Positions 34,872 through 43,752 of a DNA stretch of 64,000 nucleotides are shown one piece after another. The DNA is from CALLCD01 sp039196965 (lineage in GTDB: Bacteria > Pseudomonadota > Alphaproteobacteria > Caulobacterales > Hyphomonadaceae), in NCBI GenBank assembly GCA_039196965.1, contig JBCCUK010000019.1, forward strand, positions 1 to 64,000, in the 5' to 3' direction. The position numbers and the translations under genes were made by a program. The stretch's first letter is position 1. Each line of letters starts with the position of its first letter. A model generated the notes under the pieces. It was not told the DNA's origin, ran no database searches, and saw only the letters and a program-made list of their open reading frames with translations.

Positions 34872-36419
34872 ATGGACTGGAAAAAATCGATTGAAGAACT
34901 CCGGCGGCGGGAACGCCTCGCCGAAGAGATGGGGGGTGAAGAGCCCGTCAGCCGTCAGCGTGGTAGAGGCAAGCTGACCGTCCGTGAACGAATCTCCTTT
35001 CTCGCCGATCCCGGCAGTTTTCATGAGATTGGCAAGATTGCCGGCAAAGCCACCTACGATGCCGACGACAATCTGACAGGCTTCATGGCGGCGAACTCGA
35101 TATTCGGCCGAGCAACGCTTGCGGGTAAACCGGCGATGGTGCTCGGAGACGATTTTACCGTGCGGGGCGGTGCTGCTGATGCTGCGATCTGGCAGAAAAT
35201 GGTCCAGGCGATGAAGCAGGCGATTCAGTATCGCATGCCGCTTGTTCAGTTGATTGATGGCACGGGCGGAGGCGGTTCGGTCAAGATGCTGGAGGCTGAT
35301 CCGCGGACCTACATCCCTGAGACGCCCGGATGGGAATACATCGTTGAGGGGCTCGGGGAGGTGCCGTTCGTCTCCCTTGCTTTGGGGCCATGCGCCGGGC
35401 TGGGGGCCGGTCGCGTGGGGGCAAGCCATTATTCGGTGATGGTAAAGGAGTTGTCCCAGGTGTTTGTGGCAGGCCCACCGGTCAGCCGTGCTCTTGGGGA
35501 AGATGTTACGAAAGAGGAGCTTGGCGGCTGGCAGATTCAGGCGCGTAACGGAACTGTCGATGCGGTGGTTGATAGCGAGGCTGAAGCGTTCGCGGCCGCG
35601 CGACGGTTTCTGTCCTATCTTCCGTCATCGGTTCATCAGCTTCCTGAGCGGTCAACGCCCACGGATGACCCTGGGCGCAAGGATGAGCGCCTAATTTCGC
35701 TGGTGCCGACCGATGGGGTGACGCCCTACAAACCGCGTACGATCATCGAAGCTGCAACGGACCTGAACTCTTTTTTTGAAATCGGCGAGCAGTGGGGCCG
35801 GGGCATTGTCACCGGGCTCGCCCGGATCGATGGGTTTCCCGTCGGGATTCTGGCGGGCGATCCGTTCTTCCTTGACGGAGCCTGGACCGCCGATGTTTGC
35901 GATAAGGTCGTCCGCCATATGGACCTCTGTTCCATCTTCCACCTGCCGGTCGTCCATTTTGTCGATTGTCCGGGATTTGCCGTCGGCGTGAAGCATGAAA
36001 CGGCAGGGGTAACGCGGAAGGGCGTTCGTGCCATGGCGGCGGTGTATCAGGCGAAGGTGCCGGTCTGCGCCTTGGTGATCCGTAAGGCTTATGGCCTTGC
36101 GGGGTCAGCGATGATGAACCCATCGAAAGCGAAATGGCGATATTGCTGGCCGAGCGGCGATTGGGGCTCCCTGCCGATGGCCGGCGGTATAGAGGCAGCT
36201 TTCAGGAAAGAGCTTGCTGAAGCCGATGATCCTGAGGCGCTTCTCAAGCAGCTTTACAAGAAGTTCGATGCGATCCGGTCTCCCTTTCGGACGGCAGAGA
36301 GTTTTTATGCCGAGGAGATTATCGATCCGCGCGAGACGCGCCCCTTGCTGGTCGACTTTGTCCACCATGCCCAGCGTGCGCTCGAAGCCGGAGCAACCCA
36401 ATTCGGACCCCGGCCATAA
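34872..36419 (+). CDS. Acyl-CoA carboxylase, carboxyltransferase (beta) subunit
   Basis: 515 residues of the propionyl/methylcrotonyl/geranyl-CoA carboxylase beta family. N-terminal carboxyltransferase half: GRGKLTVRERISFLADPGSF, GGGGSVKMLE, ALGPCAGLGAGR. C-terminal half: IDGFPVGILAGDPFF, DCPGFAVGVKHE, AYGLAGSAMMNP. It transfers carboxyl from biotin to an acyl-CoA, but no biotin-carboxylase/BCCP subunit is nearby, so the alpha partner must be elsewhere. In the ethylmalonyl-CoA pathway a propionyl-CoA carboxylase is required, but the sequence alone does not settle the substrate. Confidence 0.88.
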   Translation: MDWKKSIEELRRRERLAEEMGGEEPVSRQRGRGKLTVRERISFLADPGSFHEIGKIAGKATYDADDNLTGFMAANSIFGRATLAGKPAMVLGDDFTVRGGAADAAIWQKMVQAMKQAIQYRMPLVQLIDGTGGGGSVKMLEADPRTYIPETPGWEYIVEGLGEVPFVSLALGPCAGLGAGRVGASHYSVMVKELSQVFVAGPPVSRALGEDVTKEELGGWQIQARNGTVDAVVDSEAEAFAAARRFLSYLPSSVHQLPERSTPTDDPGRKDERLISLVPTDGVTPYKPRTIIEAATDLNSFFEIGEQWGRGIVTGLARIDGFPVGILAGDPFFLDGAWTADVCDKVVRHMDLCSIFHLPVVHFVDCPGFAVGVKHETAGVTRKGVRAMAAVYQAKVPVCALVIRKAYGLAGSAMMNPSKAKWRYCWPSGDWGSLPMAGGIEAAFRKELAEADDPEALLKQLYKKFDAIRSPFRTAESFYAEEIIDPRETRPLLVDFVHHAQRALEAGATQFGPRP

Positions 36420-36510
36420 TCTTGTCTCCGAGCAGATTTCCCCGAATTTGCCTTAGTTTCGCCTGAACCGAGCATCAAATAAGTGAGCAAACAATCACAG
36501 GGGATGTGTC

Positions 36511-37722
36511 GTGATAGATCTTTTAAAAACCTGCGCAGGCTCGCTTGCTGTCCTGTCTTTCGTCGCCTGTGGCGGCCCGGCGGACGCCGACCAACGCAGC
36601 TTCTCTGAAGTGTTGGCTGAGGACGGTCTTAGCGGCGTGCCCGATTGGTCTGCCGCCCAGGATGCTGGCCCTGGAGCGGCCTATCTTTCCGGCATGGCCG
36701 AAGCACTAAGTGCGATAGAACATGTCCTGCAGGTTCGCTACGCCACCTATTCCGGCGAGTTGCCTTTAGCGCCCGGCGGACAGATTGCAATCGCCTACAA
36801 TCCTGACGCCAAGTTCGACCCTGCATTCGTGGAGACCGCTGCCAAGGGAGCGCTGGAGCACTTTGCGCGCGCCGATCTCGTTCTGCGAAACGCAACCGGT
36901 AAGGACTTCGCGGTTGAGGTAAACCTTGCCGAGATCTGGTTCGACATCAATGCCGATGGCACGAGAAATGAGGGTGAGGATGCCCTTGACCAGATTGGGT
37001 TTCTGCTCGGTGAGGCACCCGATGCCGAGCCCAAACCGGAAAATACAGTTGTCAGGTTTGATAGCGCCGATGCCGACTGGCTCTCGGCCTATGTCCATCT
37101 CGCATCTGCCAGCGCGGAGCTCTTGCTGTCCGTCGATCCGACATCGGCGATCTCTACTGTCTTTGAAGGCAATGAGCGCATGCGCGAGCTTGGCGTCATC
37201 TCACCCGATCCTTTCTTCGGCACGCGCAACGAGATCGACACCTTTGCTGTCGTGCTCGCTGCCCTGGATGGCGTGCCAGATGCCCAGAGGACCCAATCCG
37301 CGCTTGCCCATTTGAAGGAGATGGTTGAGCACAATCGGGCTTTCTGGGCCGCTGTTGCGGAGGAGACCGACAATGAAAATGAATGGCTGCCCAATGCAAA
37401 CCAGACATCCGCCTTCGGTGTTCAGGTAACGGCGGAAACTGCTGCGAACTGGCAAACCGTGCTCAGCGAAATGGAACAGGTGCTCAATGGCGAGAAGCTC
37501 ATCCCCCACTGGCGCATCTCGGAAGGAAACAATGCAAACGTCGGTATCAATCTGGAGAGCCTGTTGAACGACCCGGGCGATTTCCAACTTGCCTTGCTGC
37601 TCCATGGTGCGAGCCTCGCGCCACATATGGAAGAGGGCGAGCTGGTCGACCTTAGCGTCTGGCGCGAATTTTCACTCGGTGTCGGCGGACAGGGAATACC
37701 GTTTGCCCTGTGGCTGAACTGA
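36511..37722 (+). CDS. Lipoprotein of unknown function with EF-hand-like loop
   Basis: 403 residues, start GTG with GGGGA upstream. Lipoprotein signal ending LSFVAC. The mature part is helical and acidic. Residues near 150-162 (DINADGTRNEGED) form a Dx(D/N)xDG calcium-loop-like motif next to IWFDIN. Tryptophans and the ending FSLGVGGQGIPFALWL suggest a compact fold. No family is recognised. The next gene, 42 bases on, also encodes a lipoprotein. Confidence 0.75.
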   Translation: MIDLLKTCAGSLAVLSFVACGGPADADQRSFSEVLAEDGLSGVPDWSAAQDAGPGAAYLSGMAEALSAIEHVLQVRYATYSGELPLAPGGQIAIAYNPDAKFDPAFVETAAKGALEHFARADLVLRNATGKDFAVEVNLAEIWFDINADGTRNEGEDALDQIGFLLGEAPDAEPKPENTVVRFDSADADWLSAYVHLASASAELLLSVDPTSAISTVFEGNERMRELGVISPDPFFGTRNEIDTFAVVLAALDGVPDAQRTQSALAHLKEMVEHNRAFWAAVAEETDNENEWLPNANQTSAFGVQVTAETAANWQTVLSEMEQVLNGEKLIPHWRISEGNNANVGINLESLLNDPGDFQLALLLHGASLAPHMEEGELVDLSVWREFSLGVGGQGIPFALWLN

Positions 37723-37764
37723 TAAACAAACCGAAAGATACATATTATGTTTAGGGGACACTCC

Positions 37765-38706
37765 ATGTTCAAAATGAAGATCATAGCCGGTAGCTTTCTG
37801 GTGCTCGCTGCTTGCGGCGGTGGAGGCGACGAAAACTACGCCAGCGACGCCTATGATATTTCACCTTCTGCACCCTCTGCGGTTGCTTTTGACGAAGCTG
37901 AGCTTGATGTCGTCGCCTTCGGCGGGGCTCCGAAGTATAGGCAATCAGGGCCATCACCCGTGCCAGAAGGTCAGCCCTCTGAGCCCAATGAAACAGCGGA
38001 GCAGTATATTGCCTACAGCCACAGTCTTGGCCTGAGGCTGCCGCTTGAGGCCGTTGAGACGGTTCTGCAGGAGCATGTTTCAGCATGCGAAGCCGCCGGT
38101 GCGGGTGAGTGCATCGTCACCAATTCCAATCTCAACAAACAGTCTGAGGAATATGCCTCCGGTTATCTATCCCTGCGGGCAAGCCCGGACTGGATCGAGG
38201 ACTTTCTCGGCGGTGTTGATCAGACGGCTGAAGACGCAGGCGGCGAGGTCAGCCAGCGCTCGTCCAGTGCCGAAGATCTGACACGGATCATTCTCGACAC
38301 CGATGCGCGGCTGGATGCCCAGACAACGCTGAAAAGGCGACTTGAAGAGCTTCTTGCAACGCGGGACGGGGACCTATCCGACTTCCTTCAGATTGAGCGG
38401 GAGCTCGCCCGGGTTACTGGAGATATCGAATCCATCACATCAAATCTCAAAGCCCTTCGGCTTCGCGTCTCGATGTCTGAGCTTACGGTCAGTTACGAGA
38501 CCAAGCGCACAGTTGTTCCGGGTGGCCGTCGCAATCCATTGGCGCGGGCCTTTGGTGACTTTTTCTACAACCTGTCTGATGCACTCGCTTCGGTAATCAC
38601 CTTCTTTGCCATGGCGCTGCCCTGGTTGTTCGTACTGGGAATATTGCTCTTCATCTGGCTTCGGGCCATCTGGCCGTGGGTGCGGAACCGCCGCAAAAAG
38701 ACCTAG
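37765..38706 (+). CDS. DUF4349 lipoprotein with C-terminal membrane helix
   Basis: 313 residues. Lipobox LVLAAC after a short signal. The middle contains the DUF4349 pattern: SGYLSLRASPDWIEDFLGGV, then a coiled coil (RLDAQTTLKRRLEELLA; FLQIERELARVTGDIESI) and the beta strand RVSMSELTVSYE. A transmembrane helix closes the protein (ALPWLFVLGILLFIWLRAIW) with a basic tail. The start at 37765 has AGGGGACACTCC; an ATG at 37747 does not. Function of DUF4349 is unknown. Its stop overlaps tail to tail with the pseudouridine synthase gene. Confidence 0.85.
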   Translation: MFKMKIIAGSFLVLAACGGGGDENYASDAYDISPSAPSAVAFDEAELDVVAFGGAPKYRQSGPSPVPEGQPSEPNETAEQYIAYSHSLGLRLPLEAVETVLQEHVSACEAAGAGECIVTNSNLNKQSEEYASGYLSLRASPDWIEDFLGGVDQTAEDAGGEVSQRSSSAEDLTRIILDTDARLDAQTTLKRRLEELLATRDGDLSDFLQIERELARVTGDIESITSNLKALRLRVSMSELTVSYETKRTVVPGGRRNPLARAFGDFFYNLSDALASVITFFAMALPWLFVLGILLFIWLRAIWPWVRNRRKKT

Positions 38707-39461
38707 GGCTTGAGCAGGGCGGCCCGCTCCTGTCGGGAGAGGGGCCGCCATTTGCCTTCCTTCAGTCGACAGAGCTTCAAAGATCCAATCCGGACCCGGA
38801 GCAAATCAGTAACTCTAAGATCAACAAGATCACACATGCGGCGGATCTGGCGGTTGCGACCTTCGCGCAGGATGAAGCGTAACCGCCCGCCACCCATTTC
38901 GGTTACTCGGGCAGGTTTCAGCTTTCGATCATCGAGTTCCAGCCCGTGGCGGAGCATTTCCAGCTTATCGGACGTAATCGCGCCGCGCACTTTCACCACA
39001 TATTCCTTTTCCATCTTGCTCTCCGGACCGATAAGAGCCTTGGCGAGTACGCCGTCTTCGGAGAGTAGCAGCAGGCCGCGTGAGTCCATATCGAGCCGTC
39101 CGAGCGCCGGCAGGGAAGCTGCTTTGGACGGTGGCCGGCCGGGGCCTGTAAGGTTTTCTCGGGTCAATAGCCGGGCAGCCGGTATCTGGCCATCTTCTGG
39201 TTGGGCGGATACAATTCCGACGGGTTTGTGAATTACTGCGGTGAATTTTGCTCCCAGTGATTTTGCCGCCTGCTTCGATAGAGTGAGAGTCTGGCCCGGA
39301 TTTATTTTGTGACCCGGCGAAGAGATCACCTCTCCATCAATAGAGACCATTCCCTTTTCAATCAGTTCTTCAGCTTCCCGCCGGGAGCTTAGGCCCGATT
39401 GGCCCATGAATTTATTCACGCGCTGGGGCTCGTCGCCGGTATAGACCTTTGAGATACTCAT
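38703..39461 (-). CDS. RsuA/RluB-family pseudouridine synthase
   Basis: 252 residues. An S4 RNA-binding domain (RVNKFMGQSGLSSRREAEEL) is followed by the catalytic domain with the nucleophile aspartate in LGRLDMDSRGLLLLSEDG and the closing RFILREGRNRQIRRMCDLVD. It isomerises a specific uridine of rRNA; the exact position cannot be told. The ATG at 39461 overlaps the stop of the GNAT gene (ATGA). The in-frame extension up to 39593 runs into that gene and is rejected. Confidence 0.9.
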   Translation of the reverse strand: MSISKVYTGDEPQRVNKFMGQSGLSSRREAEELIEKGMVSIDGEVISSPGHKINPGQTLTLSKQAAKSLGAKFTAVIHKPVGIVSAQPEDGQIPAARLLTRENLTGPGRPPSKAASLPALGRLDMDSRGLLLLSEDGVLAKALIGPESKMEKEYVVKVRGAITSDKLEMLRHGLELDDRKLKPARVTEMGGGRLRFILREGRNRQIRRMCDLVDLRVTDLLRVRIGSLKLCRLKEGKWRPLSRQERAALLKP

Positions 39462-39946
39462 ACGGTAAGCCGCCGCGCGAGATATATCACAGCGTAATCC
39501 GCTGTGTATGTCTTTTCGCCAACCTGGCGAAACCCGAGGCGCTGATGGAAGTGCAACGATCGAGGGTTCGGCGGCACAGCATTCACTTCGCATCCGATGA
39601 GCAGTGCCTTGCCCGTAAAAGCTTCAAATGCATGGGCGTAAAGTGCCGCCCCTACTTCCTGGCTGCGTGCTTCAGGTGAAACGGCAATACGATCGACATA
39701 GACAAAGTCCTCATACCGATCGTCAAACCATTTGAAGTTCTGGCTATCATACTCTGCTTCGGGCATATGAAGGAGCAGAAAGCCCAAGGGATTGTCAGTG
39801 TCGTCTACCGCGACAGTGCAATGACCCAACTCAATAACGCTCTTCAACTGATCTATAGAAACGGCTCCAACGCCTGGTTCCCCAGCTACATTGATTGCGT
39901 GGAGGTTTTGCAGATCGGTGTCCCTATAGGGGCGGATATGTTTCAT
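39458..39946 (-). CDS. GNAT family N-acetyltransferase
   Basis: 162 residues with a GNAT core: RPYRDTDLQNLHAIN at the N-terminus, YVDRIAVSPEARSQEVGAALYAHA (acetyl-CoA pyrophosphate loop, here RSQEVGAAL in place of the classical RxxGxA/G) and NPRSLHFHQRLGFRQVGEKTY. Acceptor unknown. Co-translated with the pseudouridine synthase, which may point to ribosome-related chemistry, but this is inference. Confidence 0.85.
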   Translation of the reverse strand: MKHIRPYRDTDLQNLHAINVAGEPGVGAVSIDQLKSVIELGHCTVAVDDTDNPLGFLLLHMPEAEYDSQNFKWFDDRYEDFVYVDRIAVSPEARSQEVGAALYAHAFEAFTGKALLIGCEVNAVPPNPRSLHFHQRLGFRQVGEKTYTADYAVIYLARRLTV

Positions 39947-39976
39947 CGGTCAAGAAGCCAGCCAGGTTGCCCTTCA

Positions 39977-40053
<77 letters not shown>

Positions 40054-40121
40054 ACAGAAGAGCGGCACATACTTTTTTCAACAGCCCAAGGCAAGTGGAA
40101 GAATTGACGGGTGCAGACGAT

Positions 40122-40655
40122 ATGATCGAAGCTGTCGCCATGGTTCGCTACGCTCTTTGGATACTGTTGCCACCCGAGATTGAAGCCACGTTTCGAGAGG
40201 CTAAGCAATTGGCGGATAATGCGCTCGGTGGTCTGGACTTCGTGCCTCATTTAACGCTTGCTGGGGCGTTCGATACTGATTTCGATCACGTCAAATCAAT
40301 CTGCGAAACCGAACTGCTGACCGGCCAATCCGCCGGAACACTTCAAGGAGACGCAGTCTCGGTGATTCCGCAACAATATGAAATCGGCACTACGGCGTTC
40401 ACCGCTCTCTACCTGCGCTGCAAGATCGGGCCGGCGCTTCATGCCATTCGCCATAGCCTGCATGGCGTCGCGTTATTGCCCGTCCGCGGATTCGTGCCCC
40501 ATATCAGCCTCTACTATGGCACTGCGGATGAGAGTGCGCGGCAGGACGTGCTTTCGCAATTACCGTTGCCAATCAGGCCATTCAAAGCCGAACGGTTCGC
40601 GATTGCCAGGGAAGGGAAGGAGCCGCTTCAATGGGATGTTGTTGCTGAAATCTGA
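40122..40655 (+). CDS. 2H phosphoesterase / cyclic-phosphodiesterase-like protein
   Basis: About 177 residues. Two HxT/SL motifs, FVPHLTL and FVPHISLYY, are spaced as in the 2H (LigT/CPDase) superfamily, which opens cyclic nucleotide phosphates or 2'-5' linkages. The start is uncertain: ATG 40122 or 40140; an ORF extension to 40026 lies inside the tRNA and is discarded. It begins 70 bases from the tRNA-Pro on the opposite strand. Substrate could be an RNA 2',3'-cyclic end or ADP-ribose cyclic phosphate. Confidence 0.8.
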   Translation: MIEAVAMVRYALWILLPPEIEATFREAKQLADNALGGLDFVPHLTLAGAFDTDFDHVKSICETELLTGQSAGTLQGDAVSVIPQQYEIGTTAFTALYLRCKIGPALHAIRHSLHGVALLPVRGFVPHISLYYGTADESARQDVLSQLPLPIRPFKAERFAIAREGKEPLQWDVVAEI

Positions 40656-40721
40656 GGCTGACTTGCGCAATCCGGTAGACGCGGTGCTAAGCTTCATACG
40701 GAGCTGAGGGAGGCAGGTCTG

Positions 40722-40988
40722 ATGTCAACGCCAGATCATGAACGCGCGGATGCATTGCGGGGCATGCAAGTCGCGACTTCGTTATCCAGCATCTTTGTAG
40801 GGGGAGGGTAATTGCTGCTTGATCGAACAGGCTGGTTTCAGCTCGCACCCCATGAGAAATCCGCAGCATTCAGTCTCGCTGTCGCCGCTCTGCCAATGAC
40901 AGGCGGTATTGCTTGGGCGACCCGAACTCGTCATTTCGCAATTCGTTTGGCTGAACGGCTTTTTGCTTTGGATTACCTAACAATATGA
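40722..40988 (+). other. Two consecutive tiny in-frame ORFs before the permease gene (small peptides or decayed gene)
   Basis: The 329-bp gap 40656-40984 holds an ATG ORF of 29 codons (40722-40808, after GGGAGGCAGGTCTG) ending in TAA at 40809-40811. Immediately in the same frame follow 58 codons starting with TTG (40812) after GGGGGAGGG, ending in TGA at 40986-40988, which overlaps the permease ATG (ATGA). Both have ribosome-binding sites. Peptides begin MSTPDHERADALRGMQVATS and LLDRTGWFQLAPHEKSAAFS. Either they are small coupled peptides or one ORF with an in-frame stop. Not recognised. Confidence 0.35.
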
Positions 40989-42307
40989 AAACTCATTTCT
41001 CCCCTATGACAGCGCTCGCGGTGGTCGTAGCGAACATGATCGGCACCGGTGTCTTCACGAGCCTTGGTTTTCAGTTGGTGACGCTTCAATCCGGTTTTGC
41101 GCTGATTATGCTTTGGGTTGTCGGGGGGATTATCGCAATTTGCGGTGCGCTATCTTATGCGGAACTTGGAGCGGCCCTGCCGCGATCGGGCGGCGAATAT
41201 AATTTCCTCGGACGGATATATCATCCATCGGCTGGATTTATCTCCGGCTGGATATCTTCGACGATTGGGTTCTCCGCTCCGGTGGCGCTCGCGGCCATGA
41301 CATTTGGCGCTTATACGACCGCGTCATTCTTTCCAGATGCAGAGCAATCTCTGGTAAACTGGATAGAGCGCGGGCTGGCGGTCGGCTTGATCATTCTGCT
41401 GACCTTTATTCATACAATCCGAAGGGAAACGAGCGGCCAGTTCCAGATCGTTTTTACATTTATCAAAGTCGCCGTGATCCTCGGTATCAGCTCTATCGCG
41501 CTTGTTATTGTTGCCGACTATCAGCCCATCAGCCTTTTACCACGAGCGGGAGATGCTGCTGCAGTAAGCTCGGGCGCATTTGCCGTGTCTCTCATATATG
41601 TGAGTTACGCCTATACGGGATGGAATGTCGCGACTTACCTTACTGGAGAGCTGGAACATCCTCAGCGCAGTCTTCCGCGCGTTCTCTTCGCCGGTGCCTT
41701 TGGTGTGATGTTACTCTACATCCTGCTCAATGCTGTATTTCTCTTAACGACCCCTATGGAGATCATGGTGGGAGAAGTGGAGGTTGGCGTGATTGTGGCG
41801 CGCCATGTTTTTGGTCAAGCAGGTGCGGTGTTTACCGGCGGCGTTCTCGGCGTCCTGCTGATTTCCACAGTCAGTGCTATGACCATTGCCGGCCCGCGTG
41901 TTTTGCAAGTCATCGGTCAGGACATCAGAGCTTTTCGATTTCTCGCGAAAGAAACAGAAGACGGTCTACCGACAACCGCAGTGACGTTACAGTCGGTCAT
42001 CGCGCTTCTATTCGTCGTCTCGGCGACATTTGATCAGGTGTTGGTGTTTGCCGGCGTTACCCTGGCATTGAATAGTTTTCTTGCTGTGCTCGGATTATTC
42101 GTTCTTCGGGCCCGAGCGCCAGAACTGGAACGACCTTTCCGTGTCCCGGGGTTCCCCATCGTGCCAATCATATTTCTCGTTCTGACGGCATGGACGCTTA
42201 TTTACGTGGTGATTGAGCGCCCGGTGGAAGTCGCTTTCAGCGCAGCTTTGATCGGGGCAGGGGCGCTGATTTATATTCTTACGCGAGACCGTGCTGTTAG
42301 AATATAA
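40985..42307 (+). CDS. APC superfamily amino-acid permease
   Basis: 440 residues and about 12 transmembrane helices. First-helix motif VANMIGTGVFTSLGF and GGIIAICGALSYAELGAALPRSGGEYNFL are typical of APA/LAT-type permeases; the C-terminal RVPGFPIVPIIFLVLTAW also fits. It imports or exchanges amino acids; substrate unknown. There is no clear ribosome-binding site; the overlap with an upstream small ORF (ATGA) may support translation by coupling. Bidirectional terminator downstream. Confidence 0.9.
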   Translation: MKTHFSPMTALAVVVANMIGTGVFTSLGFQLVTLQSGFALIMLWVVGGIIAICGALSYAELGAALPRSGGEYNFLGRIYHPSAGFISGWISSTIGFSAPVALAAMTFGAYTTASFFPDAEQSLVNWIERGLAVGLIILLTFIHTIRRETSGQFQIVFTFIKVAVILGISSIALVIVADYQPISLLPRAGDAAAVSSGAFAVSLIYVSYAYTGWNVATYLTGELEHPQRSLPRVLFAGAFGVMLLYILLNAVFLLTTPMEIMVGEVEVGVIVARHVFGQAGAVFTGGVLGVLLISTVSAMTIAGPRVLQVIGQDIRAFRFLAKETEDGLPTTAVTLQSVIALLFVVSATFDQVLVFAGVTLALNSFLAVLGLFVLRARAPELERPFRVPGFPIVPIIFLVLTAWTLIYVVIERPVEVAFSAALIGAGALIYILTRDRAVRI

Positions 42308-42327
42308 TCTATATATTTAGCACAACA

Positions 42328-42356
42328 GAAAGCCCGCTCCAGAAGAACGGGCTTTC
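42328..42356. terminator. Bidirectional terminator between permease and icd
   Basis: A 9-bp perfect stem GAAAGCCCG (42328-42336) with CGGGCTTTC (42348-42356), loop CTCCAGAAGAA. It lies between two convergent genes. The U tracts on both sides are part of the stem (CTTTC), so it is of moderate strength. Confidence 0.75.
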
Positions 42357-42378
42357 AGCGTTTCCATTGATGGCGTGA

Positions 42379-43596
42379 TTAAGCCGCTGCCATCGCATTC
42401 TCGAAATTGTTGGCCACAGCTTCGAGGAAACCCTCGGTGGTTAGCCATTCCTGATCCGGTCCAACCAGAAGCGCGAGGTCTTTGGTCATCTGACCGCCTT
42501 CGACGGTTTTGATGATGGTATCTTCCAGCAGCTGGGCGAATTTCTGAACCTCTGGCGTGCCGTCCATCCGGCCCCGGTGACCGAGGCCGCGTGTCCATGC
42601 AAAGATCGATGCGATGGAATTGGTCGAGGTGGCTTCACCTTTCTGGTGATTGCGATAATGGCGGGTCACCGTGCCGTGGGCCGCTTCGGCTTCAACAGTT
42701 TTTCCGTCTGGAGACATAAGAACGGACGTCATAAGTCCGAGAGAGCCATAGCCTTGGGCAACTGTGTCGGATTGCACATCGCCATCATAATTCTTGCACG
42801 CCCAGACATAACCACCGGACCATTTCAGGCAGGCAGCTACCATGTCATCGATCAGGCGGTGTTCATAGATGCCGCCGAACTTCGCGAACTTGTCGGCGAA
42901 CTCAGTGTCGAAAACTTCCTGGAAGATGTCTTTGAAGCGGCCATCATACTTTTTCATGATGGTGTTTTTCGTGGAGAGATAAACCGGCCACTCGCGCTGC
43001 AGGCCGTAATTCATGCAGGCACGGGCAAAATCGCGGATTGAGGAATCCAGATTGTACATGCCCATAGTGATCCCGGCTTCTTCGAACCGATAAACTTCTT
43101 CTTCGATCACCTTGCCGTCATCGCCTTCGAACTTCATGGTCAGCTTGCCAGCACCGGGAACGAGAAAGTCCGTGGCGCGGTATTGGTCGCCAAAAGCGTG
43201 GCGGCCAACCACGACGGGCTGGGTCCAGCCTGGCACTAGGCGTGGTACATTGGAGATTACGATTGGTTCGCGGAAAACAACGCCGCCGAGGATGTTCCGG
43301 ATTGTACCGTTTGGTGAGCGCCACATCTTCTTCAGATCGAATTCCTCAACACGGGCTTCGTCCGGCGTAATGGTGGCGCACTTAACCGCGACACCATGCT
43401 CCTTCGTGGCGTTGGCCGCATCGATGGTGATCTGATCATCGGTCTTGTCGCGAGCTTCGATGCCGAGATCGAAGTACTTTAAGTCCACATCAAGATAGGG
43501 ATGAATGAGCTTGTCCTTGATCATCTGCCAGATGATACGAGTCATTTCGTCCCCATCCATTTCAACGATGGGGTTGGCGACTTTGATCTTTGCCAT
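42379..43596 (-). CDS. icd: Isocitrate dehydrogenase (NADP+), eukaryote-like class II
   Basis: 405 residues, near the size of mitochondrial-type homodimeric IDH. The start MAKIKVANPIVEMDGDEMTR and the substrate motif SPNGTIRNILGGVVFREPI are diagnostic. It oxidises isocitrate to 2-oxoglutarate and CO2, giving NADPH; catalytic residues include Lys and Tyr in the central part and the metal Asp in ACLKWSGGYVWACKNYDGDVQSD. Good ribosome-binding site (AAGGACATACGCGC). Monocistronic, convergent with the permease. Confidence 0.95.
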   Translation of the reverse strand: MAKIKVANPIVEMDGDEMTRIIWQMIKDKLIHPYLDVDLKYFDLGIEARDKTDDQITIDAANATKEHGVAVKCATITPDEARVEEFDLKKMWRSPNGTIRNILGGVVFREPIVISNVPRLVPGWTQPVVVGRHAFGDQYRATDFLVPGAGKLTMKFEGDDGKVIEEEVYRFEEAGITMGMYNLDSSIRDFARACMNYGLQREWPVYLSTKNTIMKKYDGRFKDIFQEVFDTEFADKFAKFGGIYEHRLIDDMVAACLKWSGGYVWACKNYDGDVQSDTVAQGYGSLGLMTSVLMSPDGKTVEAEAAHGTVTRHYRNHQKGEATSTNSIASIFAWTRGLGHRGRMDGTPEVQKFAQLLEDTIIKTVEGGQMTKDLALLVGPDQEWLTTEGFLEAVANNFENAMAAA

Positions 43597-43752
43597 GCGC
43601 GTATGTCCTTACAGTTTGAGACGTATTTGCAGCGCCTATAGCAGGCTGAGCGATGGCGTCAAAAGGAGTGATTGGGCGAAGTGGAATTTCCCGCACTGCG
43701 TTTACCGGATTGTGTTTGACGAAGTGGGTCGTGTCGGGCAGTCAAACACGCT

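Noticed and set aside
34779..35429. 216-codon minus-strand ORF
   Set aside because: Antisense to the carboxyltransferase gene; no ribosome-binding site.
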